Below are positions 9,921-19,397 of a DNA stretch of 64,000 nt, piece by piece. The notes under the pieces are model-generated. The model was not told where the DNA came from. It was given only the letters and a program-made list of their open reading frames with translations, and ran no database searches. The DNA is from Legionella nagasakiensis (lineage in GTDB: Bacteria; Pseudomonadota; Gammaproteobacteria; Legionellales; Legionellaceae). The stretch is taken from assembly GCF_900639915.1 (NCBI RefSeq), contig NZ_CAAAID010000004.1:186001-250000 (forward strand), given 5' to 3'. The stretch's first letter is position 1. Each line of letters opens with the position of its first letter. The position numbers were made by a program, and so were the translations under genes.

Positions 9921-11126
9921 ATGTTAAAGAGGTTAAACGTCTGCAACACAGTAATCTTGCTTTGCGCTGCAATGGTGACACAATCTGTGTCAGCCACTCC
10001 TGATCGCTGGCAGATGAATATGCATAAAGGAGTAACCCCCTTAAGCCACGATATGTATGACTTGCATATGGTGGCCATAGCCATTTGTGCAATCATCGGC
10101 ATTGTGGTCTTCGGCGTCATGTTTTATGCGCTGATTCATCACCGTAAATCAAAAGGATATGAAGCGGCCAGCTTCCATGACAATACTCGATTAGAAATTG
10201 TCTGGACAATTATTCCCTTTTTAATTCTGGTAGGACTTGCGATCCCTGCAACTAAAGTCTTGATACGCTTAGAAGACAGCAATGAATCCGATGTGACCAT
10301 TAAAGTGGTTGGACATCAATGGAAATGGCAATATCAATATTTAGATCAAGGCATCAGTTATTTCAGTAATCTCTCAACCCCTTATGCACAGATTGAGAAT
10401 AAAGAACCGAAAGGAGAATGGTACTTATTGGAAGTTGATAAGCCTGTCGTTGTGCCAATCCACAAAAAGATTCGCTTTTTAGTCACGTCCAATGATGTTG
10501 TTCATTCTTGGTGGGTTCCTGAACTCGGTGTAAAACGCGATGCAATTCCTGGATTCATGCACGAAGCTTGGGCTCGTATTGAAAAACCCGGGGTTTATCG
10601 GGGACAATGTGCCGAATTATGCGGTATTAATCACGGCTTCATGCCTATTGTTGTTCGAGCCGTTAGTGAGGAAGAATTTGCTCAATGGGTAGCCGCCCAA
10701 ACAAAAATCGAAGACAAGTACGCTGCTACAGAAGACAAACCCACCGAGCAAAAAACTCTGACTCGCGCTGAATTAATGAAGTTAGGTAAAGAAAAATACG
10801 ACTTGATTTGTTCGGCCTGCCATAAAGCAGACGGCACGGGCCTACCGCCTATGTTCCCGCCACTAAAGGGAAGCTCAGTCGCCGTTGGCAAGCCCATATC
10901 AAGACATATTGACATCGTTCTTAACGGTGTTGCAGGAACCGCCATGCAACCTTATCGCGATCAATTTACCGACGAAGAAACTGCAGCAGTCGTTACCTAT
11001 GAACGAAATGCATGGGGGAATAACACGGATGATGAAATTCAGCCAGCCGATGTTGCAGAAGTTCGGCAAGGCAATAACCAACAACCTAAAATGGTGAAAA
11101 AAGCTCAAGCTGGAGGTTTACGATGA
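9921..11126 (+). CDS. coxB: Cytochrome c oxidase subunit II with fused cytochrome c domain
   Basis: Subunit II receives electrons at the binuclear CuA centre. After a signal peptide and two membrane helices, the periplasmic domain shows the full CuA ligand set: H195, C230, C234, H238 and M241 (CAELCGINHGFMP). A C-terminal class I cytochrome c domain carries CSACH at 297-301, so this is a caa3-type arrangement in which a heme c is built into the subunit. The stop overlaps the coxA start (ATGA). Confidence 0.95.
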   Translation: MLKRLNVCNTVILLCAAMVTQSVSATPDRWQMNMHKGVTPLSHDMYDLHMVAIAICAIIGIVVFGVMFYALIHHRKSKGYEAASFHDNTRLEIVWTIIPFLILVGLAIPATKVLIRLEDSNESDVTIKVVGHQWKWQYQYLDQGISYFSNLSTPYAQIENKEPKGEWYLLEVDKPVVVPIHKKIRFLVTSNDVVHSWWVPELGVKRDAIPGFMHEAWARIEKPGVYRGQCAELCGINHGFMPIVVRAVSEEEFAQWVAAQTKIEDKYAATEDKPTEQKTLTRAELMKLGKEKYDLICSACHKADGTGLPPMFPPLKGSSVAVGKPISRHIDIVLNGVAGTAMQPYRDQFTDEETAAVVTYERNAWGNNTDDEIQPADVAEVRQGNNQQPKMVKKAQAGGLR

Positions 11127-12727
11127 GCCAAGCATTCGTACATGAAATCGAACACGCTGAACATGGCCCAGTGCAAGGCAAAGGAGTGATTGGCTTTATC
11201 AAACGCTGGTTATTTACAACCAACCATAAAGACATAGGTACCTTATATCTCTGGCTGGCTTTTTTGAGCTTTTTTGTTGGCGGCGGCATGGCCTTGCTCA
11301 TTCGCGCCGAATTATTTAAGCCTGGTCATCTTTTTGTTGATCCTAATTTTTTCAATCAAATGACCACATTACATGGTCTAATCATGCTGTTCGGTGTTGT
11401 TATGCCAGCCTTCACCGGTTTAGCTAACTGGCAGATTCCAATGATGATTGGCGCACCAGATATGGCACTGCCACGATTGAATAACTGGAGTTTCTGGATC
11501 CTTCCATTTGCATTTGCTCTTCTAGGCTCAACGCTTTTCCATAATGGTGGTGGACCAAACTTTGGCTGGACCATGTATGCACCATTATCTACCCGCTATG
11601 CCCCTCCAAGCACCGATTTTATGATCTTTTCCGTGCATATGATGGGATTATCTTCCATCATGGGTTCCATTAACATCATTGCAACCATTCTAAACTTGCG
11701 TGCGCCAGGCATGACCATGATGCGATTGCCAATGTTTGTATGGACCTGGCTCATTACGGCATTTTTATTAATTGCCATCATGCCAGTATTAGCAGGAGCA
11801 GTCACCATGATGCTCGCCGATCGTCATTTCGGTACCAGTTTCTTTGAAGCCGCAGGTGGTGGCGATCCAATTCTCTTCCAACATGTATTTTGGTTTTTTG
11901 GTCATCCTGAAGTGTATGTTCTTGTATTACCAGCCTTTGGCGTTGTATCGGAAGTGATTCCTACCTTCAGCCGTAAGCCACTGTTTGGCTATCATTTTAT
12001 GGTTTATGCCACGGTCAGCATCGCCCTCTTATCCTTTCTCGTTTGGGCGCATCATATGTTTACGACAGGGATACCATTAGGTGCTGAATTATTTTTCATG
12101 TACGCGACCATGTTAATTGCTGTTCCAACAGGAATCAAAGTATTTAACTGGGTTGGAACCATGTTTAAAGGCTCTATGACCTTTGAAACACCAATGCTTT
12201 TTGCCGTTGCATTTGTTTTTCTATTTACCATCGGTGGTTTTACGGGTTTGATGCTTTCCTTGGTTCCCGCCGATTATCAATATCAGGACACCTATTTCGT
12301 CGTTGGTCATTTCCATTATGTGCTTGTCCCCGGTGTGATATTTGCTCTCATGTCAGCCATCTATTACTGGTTGCCCAAATGGACAGGGCATATGTACAAT
12401 GAGCGGCTTGGGAAATGGCATTTTTGGTTATCCGTCATCTCGGTCAATGTTCTCTTTTTCCCAATGCATTTTTTGGGCCTTGCCGGCATGCCGCGCCGTA
12501 TTCCTGATTATGCTTTGCAATTTACTAACTTCAATATGATTGCTTCCATTGGCGCCTTTGTATTCGGATTTTCACAACTGCTGTTTTTATATAACGTGAT
12601 TCGAACCGTAAAAGGGCATGGGAAAAAAGTAGATGCACAAGTGTGGGAAGGGGCTCATGGCTTGGAGTGGACATTATCATCTCCGCCACCATATCATAGT
12701 TTTACCACACCGCCGGAAATTCATTGA
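11123..12727 (+). CDS. coxA: Cytochrome c oxidase subunit I
   Basis: The catalytic heme-copper subunit that reduces O2 and pumps protons. The 534 residues form twelve membrane segments. All expected histidines are present: H84 (low-spin heme), H261 with the cross-linked Y265 in GHPEVY, H310-H311 (CuB), and H396/H398 in VGHFHYV (high-spin and low-spin heme). GHPEVYVLVLPAFG marks an A-type oxidase. A GGAGG motif at the end of coxB precedes the ATG. Confidence 0.97.
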   Translation: MSQAFVHEIEHAEHGPVQGKGVIGFIKRWLFTTNHKDIGTLYLWLAFLSFFVGGGMALLIRAELFKPGHLFVDPNFFNQMTTLHGLIMLFGVVMPAFTGLANWQIPMMIGAPDMALPRLNNWSFWILPFAFALLGSTLFHNGGGPNFGWTMYAPLSTRYAPPSTDFMIFSVHMMGLSSIMGSINIIATILNLRAPGMTMMRLPMFVWTWLITAFLLIAIMPVLAGAVTMMLADRHFGTSFFEAAGGGDPILFQHVFWFFGHPEVYVLVLPAFGVVSEVIPTFSRKPLFGYHFMVYATVSIALLSFLVWAHHMFTTGIPLGAELFFMYATMLIAVPTGIKVFNWVGTMFKGSMTFETPMLFAVAFVFLFTIGGFTGLMLSLVPADYQYQDTYFVVGHFHYVLVPGVIFALMSAIYYWLPKWTGHMYNERLGKWHFWLSVISVNVLFFPMHFLGLAGMPRRIPDYALQFTNFNMIASIGAFVFGFSQLLFLYNVIRTVKGHGKKVDAQVWEGAHGLEWTLSSPPPYHSFTTPPEIH

Positions 12728-12735
12728 GAATATGA

Positions 12736-13263
12736 ATGGCAGCGAAAAGCCACTCTAAACTTTTAATGATTTTAACAGCCATCGTCCTAGGAATGTTTGG
12801 TTTTGGTTTTGCATTAGTGCCCATTTACAATAGCTTATGTAAGGCGCTAAATATTAATGGCAAAATAAACCCTGAAGCAGTTTCTTATGATGCAAACACC
12901 CATGTTGCTAAAGAAAGAGATGTACTGGTGGAATTTGTAGCAACAAATAACAGTGGTATACCCTGGGATTTTTATCCTAAAACACGCAAATTGCGCATCC
13001 ATCCCGGTGAAATTGCCAAATTGTCATTTTATGCGGAAAATAAAACAAGTCACACAATGACTGTACAGGCAATCCCGAGTGTCACACCGGGTATTGCTGC
13101 TAAATACTTAAAAAAAACAGAATGCTTTTGTTTTACGCAGCAAACTCTAAATGGCCATGAGGCAATGGATATGCCATTGTTATTTCATATTGATACTGAT
13201 TTGCCAGCTAATGTTAAAACAATTACTCTGGCTTATACCTTGTTTGATGTAACTAATAGATGA
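12736..13263 (+). CDS. ctaG: Cytochrome c oxidase assembly protein Cox11/CtaG
   Basis: Cox11 delivers copper to the CuB site of subunit I. The 175-residue protein has one N-terminal membrane anchor and a periplasmic immunoglobulin-like domain. The copper-binding ECFCFTQQ motif is at about 133-140, and the conserved VPIYNSLCKALNINGK sits just after the anchor. It starts only eight bases after coxA and lies before coxC, the common alphaproteobacterial and gammaproteobacterial order. Confidence 0.94.
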   Translation: MAAKSHSKLLMILTAIVLGMFGFGFALVPIYNSLCKALNINGKINPEAVSYDANTHVAKERDVLVEFVATNNSGIPWDFYPKTRKLRIHPGEIAKLSFYAENKTSHTMTVQAIPSVTPGIAAKYLKKTECFCFTQQTLNGHEAMDMPLLFHIDTDLPANVKTITLAYTLFDVTNR

Positions 13264-13307
13264 TGATTTTTAACTAAAATTTTAAAAAAACAGGAGAATC
13301 AAATACT

Positions 13308-14177
13308 ATGGGAGACCACGGCACCTATTATGTCCCCAAGCCGAGCCATTGGCCGTTAGTTGGTTCAGTCGGCCTGACTACCATGTTGGTTGGGGCGGCT
13401 TCCTGGCTGCACGCCGATTGGTATGGGCCTTATATATTTTTTCTTGGCCTGTTTATATTGTTTTTTATGATGTTTGGCTGGTTTGGCCAGGTTATCTATG
13501 AGAGCGAAAAAGGTCTTTATGACATGCAAGTTGACCGCTCATTTCGTTGGGGGATGTGCTGGTTTATTTTCTCTGAAGTTTGTTTCTTCGGTGCATTTTT
13601 CGGGGCTTTATTCTTCTCGCGCTACTGGACCGTACCGATGCTGGGTGGAGAAGTCCATCCGATCACGCATTTTACTTTGTGGCCTGATTTCAAAGCAACC
13701 TGGCCATTACTGAATAACCCGAATAATCAGATTTTTGTTGGAGCACACGAAGGGATGGGGGCTTGGGGGCTCGCCGCCATCAACACGTTAATCCTGCTGT
13801 CTTCTGGAGTAACCATCACATGGGCTCATTGGGCATTAAAGCTCAATAAACGCCGTCAATTAGACATCGGTTTAATATGTACTATAGCACTTGGAATACT
13901 CTTTTTGACGTTACAAGCCCATGAATATTATGACGCTTATACGGAGATGAATTTGACCTTGGATGCAGGAATCTACGGCACAACCTTCTTCATGTTGACT
14001 GGTTTCCATGGCTTGCACGTAACCATCGGTACGATCATTCTTATTGTCATTCTTTTGCGTTCTCTTCGTGGTCATTTCACCCCGGAAAGGCATTTCGGTT
14101 TTGAAGCAGCAGCCTGGTATTGGCACTTTGTTGATGTTGTTTGGCTATTTCTATTCGTATTTGTTTATTGGCTATAA
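13308..14177 (+). CDS. coxC: Cytochrome c oxidase subunit III
   Basis: Subunit III stabilises the oxidase core. The 289-residue protein has seven hydrophobic segments and the family marks: GDHGTYYVPKPSHWP start, FSEVCFFGAFF, the acidic E in the GMWGLAAINT region, and the C-terminal HFVDVVWLFLFVFVYWL. An AGGAG motif precedes the ATG. The operon ends here: assembly genes (surf1, ctaA, ctaB) that often follow are absent, replaced by effector-like genes. Confidence 0.95.
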   Translation: MGDHGTYYVPKPSHWPLVGSVGLTTMLVGAASWLHADWYGPYIFFLGLFILFFMMFGWFGQVIYESEKGLYDMQVDRSFRWGMCWFIFSEVCFFGAFFGALFFSRYWTVPMLGGEVHPITHFTLWPDFKATWPLLNNPNNQIFVGAHEGMGAWGLAAINTLILLSSGVTITWAHWALKLNKRRQLDIGLICTIALGILFLTLQAHEYYDAYTEMNLTLDAGIYGTTFFMLTGFHGLHVTIGTIILIVILLRSLRGHFTPERHFGFEAAAWYWHFVDVVWLFLFVFVYWL

Positions 14178-14181
14178 TATG

Positions 14182-14215
14182 CTCGCCCTGACTGCTTATC
14201 CGCAGAGAGGGCGAG
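14182..14215 (+). terminator. Hairpin after coxC
   Basis: An 8-bp stem CTCGCCCT / AGGGCGAG with an 18-base loop lies just after the coxC stop. No T-run follows, so it may terminate transcription only partially or act by stabilising the mRNA end. Confidence 0.4.
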
Positions 14216-14424
14216 AGTCTAATTGTGAACCTTAATTGGTAAAAGAATTTAATTCTTATCCAGCTTCACCTGTCCAAGAAAAGTAATTGCTGGATCGAGA
14301 CGACACCATGGAAACCGCCATAGGACGCTTGAAACCAAACCTTCTACTTCAAATCTAGTTTTTGGGCGACCTTTTTAATCTGGCCTTTTGTCATCTCAGC
14401 CGTCGTGAGCATCTCTCTCTGATA

Positions 14425-15612
14425 TTACGAGACAGTGCATCCTGTTGTATGAGAGTCATCGGGCATCTCTACTGGACGATGTGCACGAATACTTCGACAA
14501 AGCTCACTTATACCTCGGGTTGGTCCTTCTATTGACAAATAATCTAAAATTCGAGGATTTCTCACAATTGCATCGTGAATTTTACGTACCCCAGCTTCAC
14601 CACCAAAAGTATTTTCTGTTAAATCCATATAAACTTCAGAATGGATTTTATTTGCACGAATAACATCTGATAATTTTTGGGCTCCAGCTTCTTTAATTGC
14701 GTTGAAAACCAAATAAAGCTTCATTTTCAAGCTCTCAGGCATGCTTTCTAAAGCATCTAAAATAATAGCAAAGCCATCGTCTTTTAATCCCTGTTCACTT
14801 AAATCCAACTCAAGCCGAGTAGGACAATCCATTGTTTTTAAAGCCTCAAATAAGATACTGATTTCTACAGTTGTAAGATGTTTAACGCCAAATTGTAATG
14901 ATAATTCTTCTGGACACTCATTAGACTTTAGCGCATCGGCTAAACTACAGATAACACCTGTTCCATGTTTACTAAACTCGTACATAATGCTTAAACCATC
15001 CCTTGTTGCACCACATTTCATGCCCCTAATTAACGCGGTAGAGCCAGCCTTGGTAGTTGGATTAAATAATAAATTTAGCGATAACTTTTTAGTACTGCTT
15101 GGCAAGCAAAGCGCATCTGCAAATGCAATGAAACCCTTATCTGAAATATTATTATTTGCTAAGTTTAGAGACACTTTTGATGGGCCATGTTCTGACTGTA
15201 AAGCACTGGCAAGCACCATAGCCCCATCATTCCCAAGCCTGTTACTACTCAATCCTAATTTAACTTCAGAAGCTCTACATCCGCTGGCAATTGTGCTCGC
15301 CAAAACCTCTAATGAACTCGCGCTAAGAGAGGTTTTGGTTAATATGAGATTTATAGAAGCTGGGCAATTAGCGGACTGTAAAAACATGGCTAGCTCAGAA
15401 ATATCCTGTTCACTTAGAGTATGATTGGTGAAGTCTAAACAAAGACTTTTGATTGAATTTTCCATAGCAAGGCTCTCGCAGAGCGCTTTCATTTTATTCG
15501 TTACTGGGCTAGTTGGGGAAAACTCAAATCTTACATTCTCCTCATGTTTATGCTCATCATACAAAGCATTAAAATCTTCCGCATGAGGCACATGAATAAT
15601 TGTTTGAGGCAT
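14425..15612 (-). CDS. Leucine-rich-repeat protein, candidate secreted effector with a CaaX-like end
   Basis: The 395-residue protein consists mainly of ribonuclease-inhibitor-type leucine-rich repeats of about 28-30 residues, e.g. KVSLNLANNNISDKGFIAFA, KLSLNLLFNPTTKAGSTALI and RLELDLSEQGLKDDGFAIIL. It has no signal peptide or membrane segment. Similar eukaryote-like LRR proteins in Legionella are Dot/Icm effectors (LegL group) that bind host proteins. The last four residues, CTVS, fit a CaaX prenylation box, which would anchor the protein to host membranes; this is inference. It lies in a non-core island between coxC and uvrB, next to another effector-like gene. A scaffold role without secretion is possible. 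Confidence 0.65.
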   Translation of the reverse strand: MPQTIIHVPHAEDFNALYDEHKHEENVRFEFSPTSPVTNKMKALCESLAMENSIKSLCLDFTNHTLSEQDISELAMFLQSANCPASINLILTKTSLSASSLEVLASTIASGCRASEVKLGLSSNRLGNDGAMVLASALQSEHGPSKVSLNLANNNISDKGFIAFADALCLPSSTKKLSLNLLFNPTTKAGSTALIRGMKCGATRDGLSIMYEFSKHGTGVICSLADALKSNECPEELSLQFGVKHLTTVEISILFEALKTMDCPTRLELDLSEQGLKDDGFAIILDALESMPESLKMKLYLVFNAIKEAGAQKLSDVIRANKIHSEVYMDLTENTFGGEAGVRKIHDAIVRNPRILDYLSIEGPTRGISELCRSIRAHRPVEMPDDSHTTGCTVS

Positions 15613-16028
15613 GAGTGATATTCCTTACAGTTTGAAAGCAAAGATACAATATTTAGTTCATTATAATACCACTATGAAATAAATTAAAGCAAAAAGCGCA
15701 GGTGTTTATTTTATTCAGGCGTCTATCAATCCATTGAACTAAGCACATTAAATGATAATGCCTTTATGTTCAACCATATAAGCTGCCCTATAACACACAA
15801 GCAAAAACTAGAACAATCAAATGATTAATGTTTTTTGAGACAAAATAGAAAAAAAACATTAAAGCTTACTTTTCTCTCCAGGCTAATTATCAGATTTTTT
15901 TATGTCATAAATAAAACATAATATTCAATTTAATATCTTATTTTGAAAAAAATAACCTTTTGATGTAAAATAAAACCAATTGATATAAAAAATAATCATC
16001 TTCCAAGTGATATTAATGAGACAATTAT
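15613..16028. other. AT-rich intergenic region between divergent effector-like genes
   Basis: No gene is visible. The stretch is very AT-rich and carries the divergent promoters of the LRR gene and the glycosyltransferase-like gene; only the right-hand promoter can be placed with some confidence. I saw no convincing PmrA or CpxR box. Confidence 0.5.
15943..15971 (+). promoter_or_regulatory. Candidate promoter of the glycosyltransferase-like effector gene
   Basis: TTGAAA (15943-15948), a 17-bp spacer and TAAAAT (15966-15971), ending 57 bases before the ATG at 16029. The surroundings are so AT-rich that chance matches are likely. Confidence 0.4.
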
Positions 16029-17372
16029 ATGCCAACTAATAAATTCCACTACATCTGGATGGGACGTTTGCCTACAGGTAAACATGAAGATTCTTTTAAA
16101 GATGGTCCAAATACCTTGGCCCAACAGTTAAGAAAATATATAAAAGATGTTAAAGAAAGAACGCCAGATTCTCCTAACCCTCAGGATCAAGAAATAATAA
16201 TGTGGGTTCCAGAAGCACTCATTGAAGGAATCAAAGAAGCAGGTTTACTAGATCCAGACATTACGCTTAAGCCCATAGAAGATCTTTATAAAAATGCTAA
16301 ACATTTAACCAAAAAAGAAATAGAAAACTTAGAAACAACTGTTGAATTATTAGGGGAACATAATGCATATGCCTCTCAAAAAGACATTCTATCAGCCGCC
16401 ATACTAGAAGAATATGGAGGGTATTTTTTGGATACGACAACATCCATCGATTCCGTTGAACATTTAATTAATAATCAACCTAAAGACGTATGGTTCCCAA
16501 GAATTACAGAAGAAGCTGCAAAAAGGTACGATGGAGTGACTGTCATCTTGCCTGATGTATGGGCTTTATATAATCCAACGCCTGGTGGCGGCACATTTAA
16601 GGCAATGGCTGCTAGCTATGTTCAAAGATGTCAATTCTATTTTCCAGACAAATTTGAAGGCGTTACATTTGATATGGATAAAGCGAGGGATCCGTATGGC
16701 GATTTAAAAAGTGGCTATTTTAGTGAGGAGAGTTATGGGCAAGGAAGCGCAATAATGGCTTCCCCTGATAGGGATGAGTTAATTGGGCAGACCGCTATCT
16801 TCTCATTCTTGGATGGACTGAATCAAACAAAAGGCCCTTTAACCGATGCTCGAATGCGTGAACTAAGCTCATATGCTGAAGAGGCACCAGAGGGTAAAAA
16901 AGTTGTAGAATTAGGTCTTGAAAAATTTCATAGAGGACTGTGGCGAAAACAAGCGATTGCAGATGCTGCGGAAGAAAGAAGAGAAGAACGAATAAGAGAG
17001 CAAAGAGAGGAACGAGTAGAAACTCAAATGCAACAAACTGCACCACCGCCTACAAATCGCTACCACATGTTCACAGTACAAGGATCTGACTTTGCAAATT
17101 TCAAGGCAAAATATCAATCATTAAAAGGAGATGCATTGAAGCATCAGATTATTAGTGACTTTGAAAAAAAACTATCTGAAATAACAGATAGAAAAACACT
17201 CGATCATTTTGTAGCTGATTTCAAAAAAAGCACCGCTTATGAAATACTGTCAAAAGGACAAGGGTTAACAACCAGGCTTTTTTCATTAGATACCACTTCT
17301 AAAATAAAAATTGATAATATAGTCAAAGATAAAGAAAGAGAGTTAGACGGACAAAATTTATCTATTACCTAA
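16029..17372 (+). CDS. Toxin-type glycosyltransferase-like protein, candidate effector with altered DxD
   Basis: The N-terminus (KFHYIWMGRLP, residues 5-15) and the segment SQKDILSAAILEEYGGYFLD match the sugar-nucleotide-binding region of GT-A enzymes such as the large clostridial toxins, Och1-like transferases and Legionella SetA/Lgt effectors. Where those have DxD, this protein has D135-T136-T137, so the second aspartate is missing. A later QGSAIMASPDRDE is compatible with the C-terminal acceptor side. Residues about 310-335 are a highly charged Arg/Glu helix, then a helical tail with a modest Glu-rich end. There is no signal peptide, consistent with Dot/Icm export. Its end is ten bases from the uvrB end. 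It may be a diverged enzyme or a non-catalytic binder. Confidence 0.6.
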   Translation: MPTNKFHYIWMGRLPTGKHEDSFKDGPNTLAQQLRKYIKDVKERTPDSPNPQDQEIIMWVPEALIEGIKEAGLLDPDITLKPIEDLYKNAKHLTKKEIENLETTVELLGEHNAYASQKDILSAAILEEYGGYFLDTTTSIDSVEHLINNQPKDVWFPRITEEAAKRYDGVTVILPDVWALYNPTPGGGTFKAMAASYVQRCQFYFPDKFEGVTFDMDKARDPYGDLKSGYFSEESYGQGSAIMASPDRDELIGQTAIFSFLDGLNQTKGPLTDARMRELSSYAEEAPEGKKVVELGLEKFHRGLWRKQAIADAAEERREERIREQREERVETQMQQTAPPPTNRYHMFTVQGSDFANFKAKYQSLKGDALKHQIISDFEKKLSEITDRKTLDHFVADFKKSTAYEILSKGQGLTTRLFSLDTTSKIKIDNIVKDKERELDGQNLSIT

Positions 17373-17382
17373 AATACTGTTA

Positions 17383-19368
17383 CTACTTCAGCTGATTTTT
17401 TAATACCAATATTTCATCTCGTATTTTTGCCGCTTGTTCAAACTCCATATTTTTTGCATGAGCATACATTTGTTTTTCCAAAATACTAAGTTGTTTAGCT
17501 AATTGTTCTGGTGATAACCCCTCATAGACCATCCTCGTTTCTTTTACCTTACTTCTACGAGCATAAGAATGTGAGCTTTCCAGGATATCAGTCACCGATT
17601 TTCGAATTCCTTTGGGCGTGATGCCATGTTTTAAGTTAAAAGCAATCTGCTTGTTACGCCTGCGTTCCGTTTCATCAAGCGCCCGTTTCATTGAGCCTGT
17701 TATCTTATCTGCGTAAAGAATTGCCCGACCATGAATATTGCGTGCGGCCCGGCCGATGGTTTGAACCAAAGAGCGATCCGAGCGTAAAAAACCTTCTTTA
17801 TCGGCATCAAGAATAGCTACAAGAGCAACTTCTGGCATATCCAATCCCTCTCGCAGCAAATTAATTCCCACCAACACATCAATCTCGCCAAGACGCAACT
17901 CACGAATGATTTCTACCCGCTCGACAGTATCAATATCCGCATGCAAATACCGCACTTTAATGCTGTGTTCATTTAAATAATCCGTCAAATCTTCCGCCAT
18001 TCGTTTGGTCAACGTCGTGACCAGAACGCGCTCGCCACCAGCAACGACATAACGAATCTCTGACAATAGATCATCAATTTGATTGACAATAGGACGAACT
18101 TCAACGTGTGGGTCGATAAGGCCCGTGGGCCGTACGACCTGCTCTGCCACATTGTCCGAGTGCTCCTGCTCATAAGGCCCAGGCGTTGCCGACACATAAA
18201 TGGTTTGTGGGGAGCGTTCACTAAATTCTTCAAAACGTAATGGACGATTATCCAAGGCAGATGGCAATCTGAATCCATACTGAACAAGAGTTTCCTTACG
18301 TGCACGATCGCCACGATACATCCCGCCAATCTGCGGTACTGTAACATGCGATTCATCGAGAATGAGCAAAGAATCCACCGGTAAATAATCAAATAATGTC
18401 GGTGGCGGCTCACCAACTTGTCTTCCAGATAAATAGCGAGAATAATTTTCAATGCCAGAGCAATATCCCAACTCCAACATCATTTCAATATCAAAATTGG
18501 TTCGTTGTTGTAATCGTTGTGCTTCTAGCAATTTGTTTTGCGCATTTAATTCTGTCAGGCGTTGTTGCAATTCTTCCTTGACCCACTCAATGGTTTGCAA
18601 AATGCGTTCACGCGGCGTGACATAATGTGTTTTGGGGAAAATAGTAATACGCGGCAAGCGCTGCAAAATTTCACCCGTTAATGGGTCAAACGTTGCAATG
18701 CTGTCGATTTCATCATCAAATAACTCAATGCGCACAGCATCTTTTTCCGCATCAGCGGGAAATACATCAATCACATCTCCATGCACCCGAAATTGCCCTC
18801 GTTCTAAGGTTTGAGGACTGCGAATGTATTGCATTTCTGCAAGCCGTCTTAAAATTTTACGCTGATCACATTGTTCTTTGCGGGAAAGATGTAATACCAT
18901 ACGCAAGTATGAATCCGGATCGCCCAAGCCATAAATCGCGGAAACCGTGGCGACAATGATGGCATCCTTGCGTTCAATGAGTGCTTTGGTGGCTGAAAGA
19001 CGCATTTGTTCAATGTGTTCATTAATGGAAGCATCTTTTTCAATGAATGTATCCGAAGCAGGGACATAGGCTTCAGGTTGATAATAATCATAATAAGAAA
19101 CAAAATATTCCACCGCATTATCGGGGAAAAATGCTTTAAATTCGCCATATAATTGGGCCGCCAACGTTTTATTGGGCGCCATGATTAATGTTGGCCGTTG
19201 CAAAGCCTGAATCACGTGTGCAATGGTGTAGGTTTTACCTGAACCGGTTACACCTAAAAGAATTTGGCGCGCTAGCCCGGACTCAATGCCATCAACCAAG
19301 GAAGCAATGGCCGCAGGCTGATCCCCTGCGGGTTGGTAGTTTGCGTAAATTTTAAATACTTTCTTCAT
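17383..19368 (-). CDS. uvrB: Excinuclease ABC subunit B
   Basis: UvrB is the damage-verifying helicase-like subunit of nucleotide-excision repair. The 661 residues show Walker A (GVTGSGKT, about 40-47), the beta-hairpin region around [12 protein letters not shown], the DESHV box, the motif VI region TIGRAARN and a C-terminal UVR domain that binds UvrC. Length and motifs are normal. It is divergent from the aminotransferase gene with only 29 bases between the start codons, so the two promoters must overlap coding sequence. Confidence 0.98.
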   Translation of the reverse strand: MKKVFKIYANYQPAGDQPAAIASLVDGIESGLARQILLGVTGSGKTYTIAHVIQALQRPTLIMAPNKTLAAQLYGEFKAFFPDNAVEYFVSYYDYYQPEAYVPASDTFIEKDASINEHIEQMRLSATKALIERKDAIIVATVSAIYGLGDPDSYLRMVLHLSRKEQCDQRKILRRLAEMQYIRSPQTLERGQFRVHGDVIDVFPADAEKDAVRIELFDDEIDSIATFDPLTGEILQRLPRITIFPKTHYVTPRERILQTIEWVKEELQQRLTELNAQNKLLEAQRLQQRTNFDIEMMLELGYCSGIENYSRYLSGRQVGEPPPTLFDYLPVDSLLILDESHVTVPQIGGMYRGDRARKETLVQYGFRLPSALDNRPLRFEEFSERSPQTIYVSATPGPYEQEHSDNVAEQVVRPTGLIDPHVEVRPIVNQIDDLLSEIRYVVAGGERVLVTTLTKRMAEDLTDYLNEHSIKVRYLHADIDTVERVEIIRELRLGEIDVLVGINLLREGLDMPEVALVAILDADKEGFLRSDRSLVQTIGRAARNIHGRAILYADKITGSMKRALDETERRRNKQIAFNLKHGITPKGIRKSVTDILESSHSYARRSKVKETRMVYEGLSPEQLAKQLSILEKQMYAHAKNMEFEQAAKIRDEILVLKNQLK

Positions 19369-19397
19369 AATATGAACTATATCATAGGAGTTTACTG

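Noticed and set aside
14220-14424. Insertion-sequence remnant after coxC
   Set aside because: Only a 20-odd-codon relic frame is readable; no terminal repeats or transposase motifs are visible.
18009-18452. 147-codon minus-strand frame inside uvrB
   Set aside because: It is an out-of-frame shadow of uvrB.
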